Shown here: positions 1-8,891 of the stretch, piece after piece
How the letters are laid out: each line of letters starts with the position of its first letter
How positions within the stretch are numbered: position 1 is the stretch's first letter
Assembly: GCA_025504975.1 (NCBI GenBank)
Contig: JANUWI010000001.1
Span: 620,001 to 684,000 of the forward strand
DNA: 64,000 nt
Direction: 5' to 3'
From: Plenodomus lindquistii
Taxonomy: Eukaryota > Ascomycota > Dothideomycetes > Pleosporales > Leptosphaeriaceae
Notes under the pieces: model-generated
The model's database searches: none
Told to the model about the DNA's origin: nothing
The model's input: only the letters and a program-made list of their open reading frames with translations
Program-made: the position numbers and the translations under genes

Positions 1-944
1 GTCACGGGGTGCAGGGCTGGAATGGTTGGTCTGTCGTCGACTATGGCATCCATGTGAGGGTTGTCAGAACTAGACTTGACGAGATCCTTGTACCGAGAGA
101 CGTTTTCCTTCTTTTCCCGCTTAGTGTCCACAGACAGTATTGGCGACTGCGTCTCTGTGGTCATATCTTCGTCTTCCTTGAGATGCACCTCTGGCGCTGG
201 ATCCTGGCTCAACCGATGTTTCTTCGCCCTGATGTCCTGCAGGGGCTGATCCGGCGAGTCGCTCCGTCTCTTGCGCTTCTTCGAATCTGCCTCCAGCTCT
301 TCCGTATTCAGCCGCGACGTCTGTGTGGAGTCCTCTAGCAGCGTGAGAGTCTCAGGCTTCTCAACAGACGGTCGTTCGCTTTGCACCGAGGTGGCCTTCG
401 CCTCTGGGAGCGGATCCGTCACATCTTCTGGCAAATCTGTTTCTTGTTTCGCAAAGCGCAGTGCCTCTGCAGCCGGACCAGGCGCATCAGGCAACCCGTC
501 TATTGCTGGCCCCTCTTGCTCGGCATCTCCCATCTCTTCGTCGGTAGGTACCGTAACCGTCGGCCCTACCACATCTTCAGGGTCTGCAGGCGGCGCAGCG
601 AAGACACCCGCGGGCTGGACGGTGCCTGGCTCCTCGGCGTTGGTCGAGTCTTCTGCGGGCTGGCGCATTGCCCTGGTAGTATTTGGCGGGGGCGCATCGC
701 TGTCAATATGTGACACGTTCTCCGGTACGCGATCTGACGTCGGCGGCAGGACTACTGGCTCCGTCTCTCGCGATAATTGCTCTACGGGGTCCGGCGGCGC
801 ATCTGAAGCTTCTGCGCCCGCGCCGTCTACTTCCTCCAACTTTTCGACAATCTGCGCCTTTCGCGTGAGTCCAGTGCTAGGAATGCCGCGATCCTTGAGG
901 AGCTGCCGGAGCTGGGCGACCGTCTGTTTGTTGTAGTCGGACAT
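1..944 (-). CDS. SAP-domain protein, Acinus/Tho1-like (3' end outside window)
   Basis: The frame is open from an ATG at 944 down to the window edge, at least 314 codons, with no stop, so the 3' part is missing. Residues 1-35 (MSDYNKQTVAQLRQLLKD..., then GIPSTGLTRKAQIVEKL) fit a SAP helix-extension-helix, a DNA/RNA-binding module. The rest is acidic, Pro/Glu-rich and disordered, with a basic KKRKRR stretch that could be a nuclear localisation signal. The last visible residues (PTIPALHPVT) resemble the start of the region that follows in Acinus-like proteins, which act in the exon junction/ASAP complex; that comparison is from memory of the family. A Tho1/SARNP-type mRNA export factor is the main alternative. 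The SAP call is firm, the subfamily is inference. Confidence 0.7.
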   Translation of the reverse strand, partial: MSDYNKQTVAQLRQLLKDRGIPSTGLTRKAQIVEKLEEVDGAGAEASDAPPDPVEQLSRETEPVVLPPTSDRVPENVSHIDSDAPPPNTTRAMRQPAEDSTNAEEPGTVQPAGVFAAPPADPEDVVGPTVTVPTDEEMGDAEQEGPAIDGLPDAPGPAAEALRFAKQETDLPEDVTDPLPEAKATSVQSERPSVEKPETLTLLEDSTQTSRLNTEELEADSKKRKRRSDSPDQPLQDIRAKKHRLSQDPAPEVHLKEDEDMTTETQSPILSVDTKREKKENVSRYKDLVKSSSDNPHMDAIVDDRPTIPALHPV

Positions 945-1447
945 GGCACCATAGATGGGTATAGTAAGGTGACGAGGTTGTCGCAAAGTGTCGATGAGAT
1001 GGCCAAAGTATGAGCTAGAGTCGCATAACCTTTTTGGACATGCGATGACACGAAGAAGAAGTGTGACACAAGAGAGTGCGCACGCAAGGTAATGTGTAAA
1101 GGATAAAGGTCTTGTGTAAGAAATGCAGGGCTTGTTCCTGTCAACCGCAAACGTCACGCTTCTGCCAACTTCACACACACGCGTCGGCAAATGGCGCGCT
1201 AGTGGTGCTCGGCATGCACCTCTAAACGGCCCGTGCGCCACGTGCGGATGCGCCTTCCGCAGCGATCTTCTGCAGCTTTCAGCCTTGCGCTTTGCACCAT
1301 GTCGTTTCCGCCACCAAACACTGCAACCAGGATCCAGCACCTGAAGATACTATACACTGTCATGTCCGGGTTTCACATTCACATTCATTAAAACCTCATT
1401 TTGGTCACTAATTATTGTCTGTACGTTACGCTAAGACGCCTACGACT
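945..1447. other. Intergenic: SAP gene promoter and Rieske gene 3' flank
   Basis: About 0.5 kb between two minus-strand genes. It should hold the SAP gene promoter and the Rieske gene 3' end. Short open frames have no recognisable content. The stretch after about 1490 that is rich in CT on the plus strand is the end of the Rieske coding exon. Confidence 0.5.
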
Positions 1448-2757
1448 TCACCAAGCCAACTCTCCCTTCCCACCACTATTCCCTCCCCCACACTCCTCAA
1501 TCTCCCTACATACCTCTTCATCCTCTGCACCTCCACCTCTCCTCGCCGGCCAAATCTCCCTCCCAATCTCCTTCTCTTTCGTCCAATGCTCTACCACCAC
1601 CTCCCTTACCGTCTTCTGAAAGAACAACGGCGCCTTCTCGTACCTCGGGTGCATGAGCCCATTTGTAAACACGCCCCTTTCCAGATTCCTCTGCGCATTC
1701 GTACACAAGACCTTATCCTCGCGCATCACACGCTCATACATGTCCGCAATAAGATGAAACTGCTCAGCCGACGAGTTCCGATTCTTGTAGATTTCATAAG
1801 TAATCAGGGTGTTGGTCGCAGAGGTGGGGCAGAATTTTTGTATCATGAGGAAATGCGGACTTTTTTGTCTTGCATGTCAGCTGCTGTTTTATCCAGTTCT
1901 CGTGCCCGAGATGATCGAGTTAAGACTTACGAAGCGCTCATGCTGACATTGGGAAAGTAATATGTGCTATGCACATCCAGCCCCTTTTGCAGCTGCTCCT
2001 CTGTACTCACGCAATGATGCTGAATATGCCCAGCCACTGTGTCTGAATCAAAACTCTCCAGGTTCAGAAATGCGGGAATGTCAGGATGCGTAGTCGGACA
2101 ATGGTAACATTCGTTGAAGTTATCCGCTGCGATTTTCCAGTTATACGCACACTCCAGCTCATACATGTGGTCGAGCTCGTATGCCGAAAAATCGAGATGC
2201 GAGTACCGCGCCTGCACGTCGACATTGGCAAAGTGTTCGGTCCAGGGAACCGAAGGGATAGGCGCCGCATCCATGTTTACCCAAATGAAGCCGTTAGTGT
2301 CGATGTGGGTATGGATTCTGAATAATCCGTTGTCTGTCTTGTCAAACTCGAGGTCCTGGTAGCCAGGCGCTTTGGCCAATTTGCCATTGAGCCCATAGGA
2401 CCAGCCATGGTATCTACACGCGAGGATCTGTGCATTTCCTGCGCCTTCTTTCTCGATGACGGGGTAGGCGCGGTGACGGCAGACGTTGTGGAAGGCGCCG
2501 ATGGTACCAGAGCGGTCGTGCGTAATGATGAAGTCGAAGCCTGCGATGTGGTAACGGAGCCAGTCGCCTGCTTGCTTGAGGCGCGAGATATGTGTGATGA
2601 AGAGCCAGCGCTTAGAGAAGATGGCGCGGCGTTCAATCTCGTACATGGACGGGGAGGTGTACCATGTTGCGGGAAGAGCTCGGACTGGGGGCTCCTTGAT
2701 TGGTGTTGTTTTTGTGGCTGAAGCGCCAAAGTTGAAGTAGTGGAGGAGAGATGCCAT
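1448..2757 (-). CDS. Rieske 2Fe-2S ring-hydroxylating/choline-monooxygenase-like oxygenase
   Basis: Two exons, 2757-1931 and 1859-1448, with a 71-nt intron (donor GTAAGT); together 412 residues, the usual size for plant and fungal choline monooxygenase-like enzymes. The Rieske cluster ligands are C93-x-H95 and C114-x2-H117. The catalytic domain has N-x3-H-x4-H at 215-224 (NECYHCPTTH), giving the mononuclear-iron histidines H219 and H224 and the bridging acid E216. The join restores the conserved SPHF segment followed by MIQKF. The family hydroxylates small substrates such as choline, carnitine or stachydrine using electrons from a separate reductase, which is not encoded nearby. The substrate cannot be told from sequence. 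No targeting signal is obvious, so a cytosolic location is likely. Confidence 0.9.
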
Positions 2758-3686
2758 GGTGTTTGTAGTAGGAGCTGTGTTTGTGTTAAACTTGGTACGA
2801 AGTGGCTAGCACAGTTGAGATAGACATGGGCACAAGGACGTGCAGAGAACCTTTATAAGCCAATGTGCATCTGACCTCAAATGATCTCGTGCCTCGTCTT
2901 TTAGTGAGCTACATGATTATGCCTCCGATGAATGCTCTCGACGATATGTACGTTCGCGAATAGCGACTATCTTGATAGTGGTTGGACCAATCGCAGTCGC
3001 AGACCATCACCGTAGCCCAAACAGGCAATCGTGAACGAGACGCTACTCTTGACACTCGCATCTTGTACAGCTTAGACTTCCAGTATTAGAGACCGTATAG
3101 AGACTGCAATTGTGAAAGCATCATGTAGACGTTGCGTTATCCGTGTAGTGTATCGTGCAAAGGTCCACATCCAAAGCGTGATCACTGCATACCTAAGAGT
3201 CCTTGCAAACACATCAAACCTGAGTAACATGGGAGACCAATCGCGAAGGACACATTAATCGTCCAATCGCGTGGCAGGAGTTAGACATGCGGTCACTCAT
3301 GACGAACCGTCTAATGGCCCGACTGCTCAATAGCAGTCGCAACGTGACACGTAGAAGGTATACGTGATGAGCTTCTGATCGATACCATCGATGCTTCAGC
3401 CAGTGCAGCTGGATGTGACGGACTGACTTTCAGGGAGGAGTCTCGAAGTCGTCTGTTGCTTAACCTGAGCAGGACCTGCGAATACTGAAAGTGAGCGCGC
3501 AGAGTCAGTCGTAGTGGATGTAAGGTATCCCAACGGAGAAACAACCTAGCGACCTAAGACGCGCCACCGAGCAATCACTCGCAAAGCAATCATACGATAA
3601 GATTTCCTTTCGTCTTGGGGTCATACCCCGTTGAACAGTCTTTCATTCCTAGTCGTGAATCTCAGCGTCCAACCCACTACCACCGT
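2758..3686. other. Intergenic region, no gene seen
   Basis: 0.93 kb between the Rieske gene start and the NOC3 stop codon. Base composition is ordinary. The only open frames are short, without homology that I recognise and without splice-linked partners. It presumably holds the Rieske promoter and the NOC3 3' UTR. Confidence 0.5.
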
Positions 3687-5735
3687 CTACTTAGCAGCCT
3701 CAACAACATTCCGTTCGATCCCTCCCATCGCTTCTCTCACCCCAGGACAGAAATGCTTCCTCAAAATCTCGCCCTCCCAAACTGTCCCCGCAAACGGATT
3801 GCTTCCCTCAATCTCGCCTTTCAGTGCATCAAACACACCGTCACCGCGTCTCTCCTCTGTATTGAATAGCGGAGCGACCTTCTTTCCATGCGTCTTGGTG
3901 ATGCGATTCAACAAACCCAACATCGCCGTACAGGATTTCTCTGGCAAGTGCAGCGAGATCGTCATGAGCTGTTTTGCGAATGCTGCGACGCGTAGAGGAG
4001 GGACGGCGCGAATCGAACTAGCTGGTAAGAGAACAGATGAGAGCGAACGAATAAGCAAGACAATTGTGGTTTGGACGTTAATTTTCGCGGTATCGGCGTG
4101 TGAGATTTCCGCGCCGGGGTCAGCGAGATGTAGGGATTTGGTTGAGAGTTCGATATCGGGATTGAGCGCGACGGGATGCAATGTGCGGTACAAATGTGTG
4201 ATGAAAAAACTCAGATCGAGTTTCAGCGTTGATGCAGTCTTTGCACCGTCTTGGCCTTCGAGGAGAGCAAATGCGGTTATGACACAGAGGAGGGATTCAC
4301 GCGTCAGGTTACGCTCGGGGGCTTCATTATCATCGTCCGAATCGTCACCCGACGCGTCCTCGTCTTCTTCTATGTTGGCGGCTTCGGAGAGTTCGGCGGT
4401 GGCGATGATATCGCGTAGAGCTTCGAGGATGTCACCGAAAAAGTCTTGGTTGATGAGATGAGCATAGCGTGCAAGGCCTTCGAGAACAGCGCCCATGAGT
4501 TTCGGTGAGCGAGCTTTCAAGATGCGAAAGTAGGCTACGAAGACCATTTTCAGCGTTTCGGCCTGCATCCTGTCGCGCTCTTCGTGGCTGACAGCTGCGT
4601 CTGCTTCTTTGAATTCCTTTTCAATTGCTTTCTTCTCTTTCAATTCTTTTCGTAATCTCTTGGTTCGGAATTCACGCTTTTGCTTGCCCTTCTTGCCATG
4701 GACCTCGAGCTCTTGCTTCTTATCCACAGAGTGATAGGACGCTTTTTGGGAGAACTCGGATAGTAAGCGAAGATGTAAGAATGTGTTGAGAACGCTCTCG
4801 TCGAAGTGGTAATTCCGGCTCTTCATCATCTTCGTCAGCATTGTGACTGCCTCCAAAGCTGCTACACCATCTTCGTCGGTTGCGAACAAGGTCTCGAGCG
4901 CCTCGCGGCATTTGACAAAGTCGGCATCGACGCGTCTCGTGCTCAGCTTGCCGACCAAAATCTTGAGCAGCTCTCCACGGAAGTTGAAGTGTGGCACGGC
5001 ATTGAGCAAGTTGCACGCGCAAGCTACAGCGACCGAGGCCAGGCCCGCCGTCTGCGCGTTGTTGGACCCGCTAGACTTGGCCAGCTTAGCCAGGTGCTTC
5101 ACATACGTCTCATAGCCTGATACGAGCTTCTGTTCGAATTGCCGCAGCTTCTTGACCTCTTTCGAGATCTTCTCCTGCATCTTTTCCTCGGACAGCGGTC
5201 GTATCCTGTATCCTGGGATCAGGTCCTTGAATATGGCTACTTGTGTTGCGAGGGCCAGCTTCTTCACAGTGATGTTGTCCGAGTCGGCAATGGCTTCGAG
5301 CGTCTTGAGGGCGTGGATGTGCTCTTCGGGATCTTCGTTGACCAGACTGGCAATGCGGGCCAGTTCCTCCTTGGCCTCGAGAATCTGCTGCCGCGCAGGT
5401 ATCTTGGGCTTTTGCTCTTCAACTTCTTCATCTCCAGACTCTGCCTCGGCCTCTTCCTCTTCGCTTCCCGAGCCCAGGAAGCTGTCCGAGTCTTCTGCCT
5501 TGAGATCCTGCGCATTGAGCGGCGGCGCGACCCATCCCTCAGTTGTCCGGACGGGCAGTTTCTTGTTCTCCTTCTTCTTGTTTAGCTTGCGCGGCCGTGT
5601 TTCGTAGTCCTGCTCCAGATCCCATTTGGCCGCATTCTTCAAAAAGGTCGCCTTGTGGTCGGTCGCATTGTTTGTTCCTTCACCATCCTCGGGCGGAGAG
5701 AGCCTTCTTCTCTTGGCAGCGGGGATGCGCGACAT
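3687..5735 (-). CDS. NOC3: Nucleolar complex-associated protein 3
   Basis: Single exon of 682 residues, close to the yeast Noc3 length of about 660. The basic N-terminus (MSRIPAAKRRR) precedes an E-x-D-Y-E-x-R-P-R block and an acidic linker (about residues 90-110). The NOC3/CBF-type helical-repeat region follows: the segments around GYRIRPLSEEK and ACNLLNAVPHFNFR are hallmarks, and the C-terminal half carries the CBF-like domain. Noc3 acts with Noc2 in nucleolar and nucleoplasmic maturation and export of pre-60S particles and is also linked to replication-origin licensing. It is divergent from NIP7 with only 195 bp between the two start codons. No intron is needed. Confidence 0.95.
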   Translation of the reverse strand: MSRIPAAKRRRLSPPEDGEGTNNATDHKATFLKNAAKWDLEQDYETRPRKLNKKKENKKLPVRTTEGWVAPPLNAQDLKAEDSDSFLGSGSEEEEAEAESGDEEVEEQKPKIPARQQILEAKEELARIASLVNEDPEEHIHALKTLEAIADSDNITVKKLALATQVAIFKDLIPGYRIRPLSEEKMQEKISKEVKKLRQFEQKLVSGYETYVKHLAKLAKSSGSNNAQTAGLASVAVACACNLLNAVPHFNFRGELLKILVGKLSTRRVDADFVKCREALETLFATDEDGVAALEAVTMLTKMMKSRNYHFDESVLNTFLHLRLLSEFSQKASYHSVDKKQELEVHGKKGKQKREFRTKRLRKELKEKKAIEKEFKEADAAVSHEERDRMQAETLKMVFVAYFRILKARSPKLMGAVLEGLARYAHLINQDFFGDILEALRDIIATAELSEAANIEEDEDASGDDSDDDNEAPERNLTRESLLCVITAFALLEGQDGAKTASTLKLDLSFFITHLYRTLHPVALNPDIELSTKSLHLADPGAEISHADTAKINVQTTIVLLIRSLSSVLLPASSIRAVPPLRVAAFAKQLMTISLHLPEKSCTAMLGLLNRITKTHGKKVAPLFNTEERRGDGVFDALKGEIEGSNPFAGTVWEGEILRKHFCPGVREAMGGIERNVVEAAK

Positions 5736-5930
5736 TGATGTGGGGTGGAACTCGTCGAATGTTGGACTGTGTGTTGGTGTTCTCGTGTCGCAGCAGACAG
5801 ACTTCTGGAAATTTTGGCGGAGGTCCGGCAGATGGGCCCCTCACCGCCCGCCGCGCTCCACTTATTTTTCTAGACGTGCGAACTTGCGACGGCTGGCCAT
5901 GCATCGCTTCCCCAACACCACACATCCACC
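5736..5930. promoter_or_regulatory. Shared divergent promoter of NOC3 and NIP7
   Basis: Only 195 bp separate the two ATGs, so both promoters must lie here or overlap the genes. The segment around 5805-5818 contains a GGAAATTTTGG core, similar to the RRPE element of ribosome-biogenesis genes, but I see no matching PAC element. The role is inferred from position. Confidence 0.5.
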
Positions 5931-6611
5931 ATGAGACCGCTTACCGAACCCGAGACCAAGACTCTCTTCGAGAAGCTGGCCACATACTGCGGCAAAGGCA
6001 TTTCGAACCTCATCGCCGACCCTGCTGGCGGCTCCGACAGAAATGTCTTTCGCGTCCAGGTGTGTTTGCGCCTTCATACCCCGTCCCATTCCAATTCGCT
6101 TTACTGACAAATCATCCCAGGGCTCCCGCGTCTACTACGTCCGCTCTTCGCTTGCCAACCTCGCCACATCCGTCGCCCGCGACAACCTCCTCTCTCTCGG
6201 CATCTGTTTGGGCAAATTCACAAAGACGGGCAAATTCCGTCTGCACATCACAGCGCTGAGCATCATCGCGCCGCACGCCCGCTACAAGGTGTGGGTCAAG
6301 CAGAATGGCGAGATGCCGTTTCTGTACGGCGGAAACGTTCTCAAGGCGCATGTGGGGCGCTGGAGTGAGGATTGCCCCGAGCATGCCGGCGTTGTCGTCT
6401 TGAGCATGAATGATACGCCGCTGGTAAGTCGTCTTAGAAGTGCGGAAGGCGCATTGAGAGCACTTTGGCTAACACTTGTACATAGGGATTCGGGGTCGCC
6501 GCGAGAAGTACCGCCGAGGCAAGGAAATTGGATCCGACAGGTGTTGTGACGTTTAGACAAGCGGATATTGGCGAGTACCTCCGAGAGGAAGATACGCTGT
6601 TTACAACTTGA
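5931..6611 (+). CDS. NIP7: 60S ribosome subunit biogenesis protein NIP7
   Basis: Three exons, 5931-6059, 6121-6423 and 6486-6611, giving 185 residues, which matches the roughly 180-residue family. The start sits in a good context (CCACCATGAG). Introns are 61 and 62 nt with GTGTGT and GTAAGT donors. The N-terminal domain begins MRPLTEPETKTLFEKLATYC and contains the F-R-V-Q strand. The C-terminal PUA domain includes KYKVW-like YKVWVK, the YGGNVLKAHVGR block and the final GFGVAARST. NIP7 binds pre-rRNA and is needed for 27S processing and 60S assembly in the nucleolus. It shares its promoter with NOC3, another 60S factor, so co-regulation is plausible. Confidence 0.96.
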
Positions 6612-7128
6612 ACGGCGAGTACGCTTGAAGGAAGCATGTGAAGACTGGCGCAGTGTGAGCAGCAGAGAGACCGCGCAAGCCAAGTTTGGGACAGAGGATA
6701 TGGGAAGAGGACGCGGAGGCATGTGAGGTGCTGAAATTTTGAGCGATATACCAGTTCGCGGGAAACATAGGCGGCTGCGATGTGAGGCACCGGTCTTAAT
6801 CGCCAGAGCAAAAGGTATCGATACCCTTAGACGCGAATCAAAACACTTTCAAAGTTGCAATAGCTGAGGTAAAGCAACTCAAATAGGCGAGCGCTAGTAT
6901 CAACAACCAAGTGAATGCAGTATTGCAGTTTCATGATTGAACATTAAGCCTATGATTTTGCACAGCTCTTGCTGCTTTGTGCTATTGATGTACACACTCA
7001 ACTCCTCTATGGTCAAGTACTCAACAAGGGTATCAATCTTGTTCCACCCTCGCCCGAATGCTGAACCTGCAAGCTTTCCCCTCCGTGGTCAGAATAAGAC
7101 AAATCCATTCATTGTCGCCCAGCACCTT
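6612..7128. other. Convergent intergenic region NIP7/ISY1
   Basis: About 0.5 kb between convergent stop codons. It should contain both 3' UTRs. It is somewhat AT-richer in 6830-7010. I see no gene or repeat here. Confidence 0.5.
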
Positions 7129-7878
7129 TCAACCGAGCTTCTCAAGCAATTTTCTCCTCCTCCTCTCCACCAACTCGTCATTGACCTCCTCTAACGTCGG
7201 CACCCTCCACCTAACACCATCTCCCGCATCCCCCGGTAGCTCAATCCACTCCTTCTCACTCTTCTTCGTCCCCAAGTCCTCCCCAAGCATCATAAACTCG
7301 TCCCAAGCCTCCTGCTCCTTCTCCGCCTCATACGCTAGCAACGTTCCATCCTCTTCGTCGAGATTGTACCCGTAGTATCCCGCATCAACCTTTTGCCTCA
7401 ATTCGCTCCTCTTCTCCCTCCCCCGCTCCATGTCATCCTCCGGCCGCGCTTGCCGCTCAAACAACTCTTTCACACCAGGCAATTCCTTGGCCCGTCCAAA
7501 ATACCTGTACCCCTTCCCACCACCGGGTACCTCCCGCCCCTCCTCATCTAGCACCCGTCCGCCCCTCATATAATTCGGCCCGCCCAGATTCCGTATCTGG
7601 CTCTCCCACATGTGCTTCTCGCGCATCAGCTTGTTAATCTCGTCGTTGAGGTCGCGGATCTGGTAGTCGGAGAGAGCCTCGTCTTGGATTTTCGTGACCT
7701 TGCGTGATATCTCCTTGAGGACCTGGCCGCGCCATTTTTCGCACACGGGAATCGTAGTGACTTGGGTTATCATTTTGGGACGCCGCGTGCGCGAGATGTC
7801 GATTATGCCTGCTTCGGCGGCTTGCGCGGCGCGGAAGCGGAAGAGCATCGAGTGCGCCTTTTCAGAGTTGCGCGCCAT
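7129..7878 (-). CDS. ISY1: Pre-mRNA-splicing factor ISY1
   Basis: Single exon of 249 residues. The start MARNSEKAHSMLFRFRAAQA is the hallmark N-terminus of the Isy1 family. The conserved core follows (IRDLNDEINKLMREKHMWE, then the NLGGPNY and GYRYFGRAKELPGVKELFE blocks), and a charged helical tail ends in ERRRRKLLEKLG. Isy1 belongs to the Prp19/NineTeen complex and helps the first catalytic step of splicing. It lies 8 kb from CWC24, another spliceosome factor, but nothing links the two as a unit. Confidence 0.96.
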   Translation of the reverse strand: MARNSEKAHSMLFRFRAAQAAEAGIIDISRTRRPKMITQVTTIPVCEKWRGQVLKEISRKVTKIQDEALSDYQIRDLNDEINKLMREKHMWESQIRNLGGPNYMRGGRVLDEEGREVPGGGKGYRYFGRAKELPGVKELFERQARPEDDMERGREKRSELRQKVDAGYYGYNLDEEDGTLLAYEAEKEQEAWDEFMMLGEDLGTKKSEKEWIELPGDAGDGVRWRVPTLEEVNDELVERRRRKLLEKLG

Positions 7879-8891
7879 GGTTGCGGGTTGTTCGTGCGAT
7901 GAATTAAAATGTGATTGGTAGGGTTGCGGTAGGCGATTAGCGCAATGGCAGTTGGAGTGTTGCGCTCAAAGTGTGATGTAGTGGTTATGGCCTTGTCTGT
8001 GTGACCTGGTTGATTTACGTTGTCGCGTTCTGCAAAAGTCTGGCGCGAACAAAGAAAGAGCTGCCCGCAGTCGCAAAATGGAAATATGGCTGTCGAAAGG
8101 GAAGGCGCAACTGGCGACAATGGTGATGTCGTCGTTCCAAGGTTGTCGGTTGGGTACAGGTGGCAGACGCGTTGGCTGCGAGCGAAAGTTGTGTGTTTCG
8201 AGCAAGTACTAGCGGTGACGCACGGCAGAAACATCTTGGCACTGCCCAACAAGGATCTCCTTTCTGGGGCGCATCGAGTTCGCAGCATGTTTATGTAAGG
8301 CTGGCCAATCAAAAGTCACGCCCAGTACGTTTGGTATTTGCAATTTACAACTTTATATTCCACATCGTACTGTCAGTCTGACTCCCCATAATCAACACGA
8401 AGCTCTAACACATTACAAATGTATATCGAAAGCTCCAAGCAATACAAAAAGTGAAGACCAAAGAGAAGGACAGAGTGAATCCGATGCTGTGTGTACGACA
8501 ACGCTAAATGCTGGAAAGAACTCGCGTCAAAGTCGAATGAGACCGAAAGGTATAATCATCACGAGGCGGCCGTCTCAGTATGCCAGCTCCATCCCCAATC
8601 GAGCTTGCTGCGCAATTCCATCAGAGACTGCCTGACCATCAAACGCCATCCCCACATTTGTTTGGTGTCCCATCGGAGCTGTGTCTGGGGCTTCAACCGC
8701 ATCCAACCTGAGAGGAAATGCCCGACGACGGCAATGTCGATGGCGAAGTACAAAGGAGAAAGGGACTGGATCCCAGGATATGAGTTCAACGCTAAAGAGA
8801 GAATACGATTAGTCAACTTGACAGACTATGAGGCGTCTTCTAGACGAACTTGAAAATAGGAAAAGGAACGAGTGTAGTTTGGGGAGGAAGG
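7879..8891. other. Intergenic: ISY1 promoter and ApsA 3' flank
   Basis: 1.0 kb between two minus-strand genes. It must contain the ISY1 promoter and the 3' UTR of the long ApsA gene. Open frames on both strands are short and unsupported. Confidence 0.5.

Noticed and set aside
271..936. 221-codon plus-strand frame over the SAP gene
   Set aside because: Antisense shadow of the SAP-domain coding sequence, serine-rich only because of the complementary codons.
3631..4461. 276-codon plus-strand open frame antisense to NOC3
   Set aside because: Serine-rich shadow of the NOC3 coding strand; no motif and no promoter evidence.
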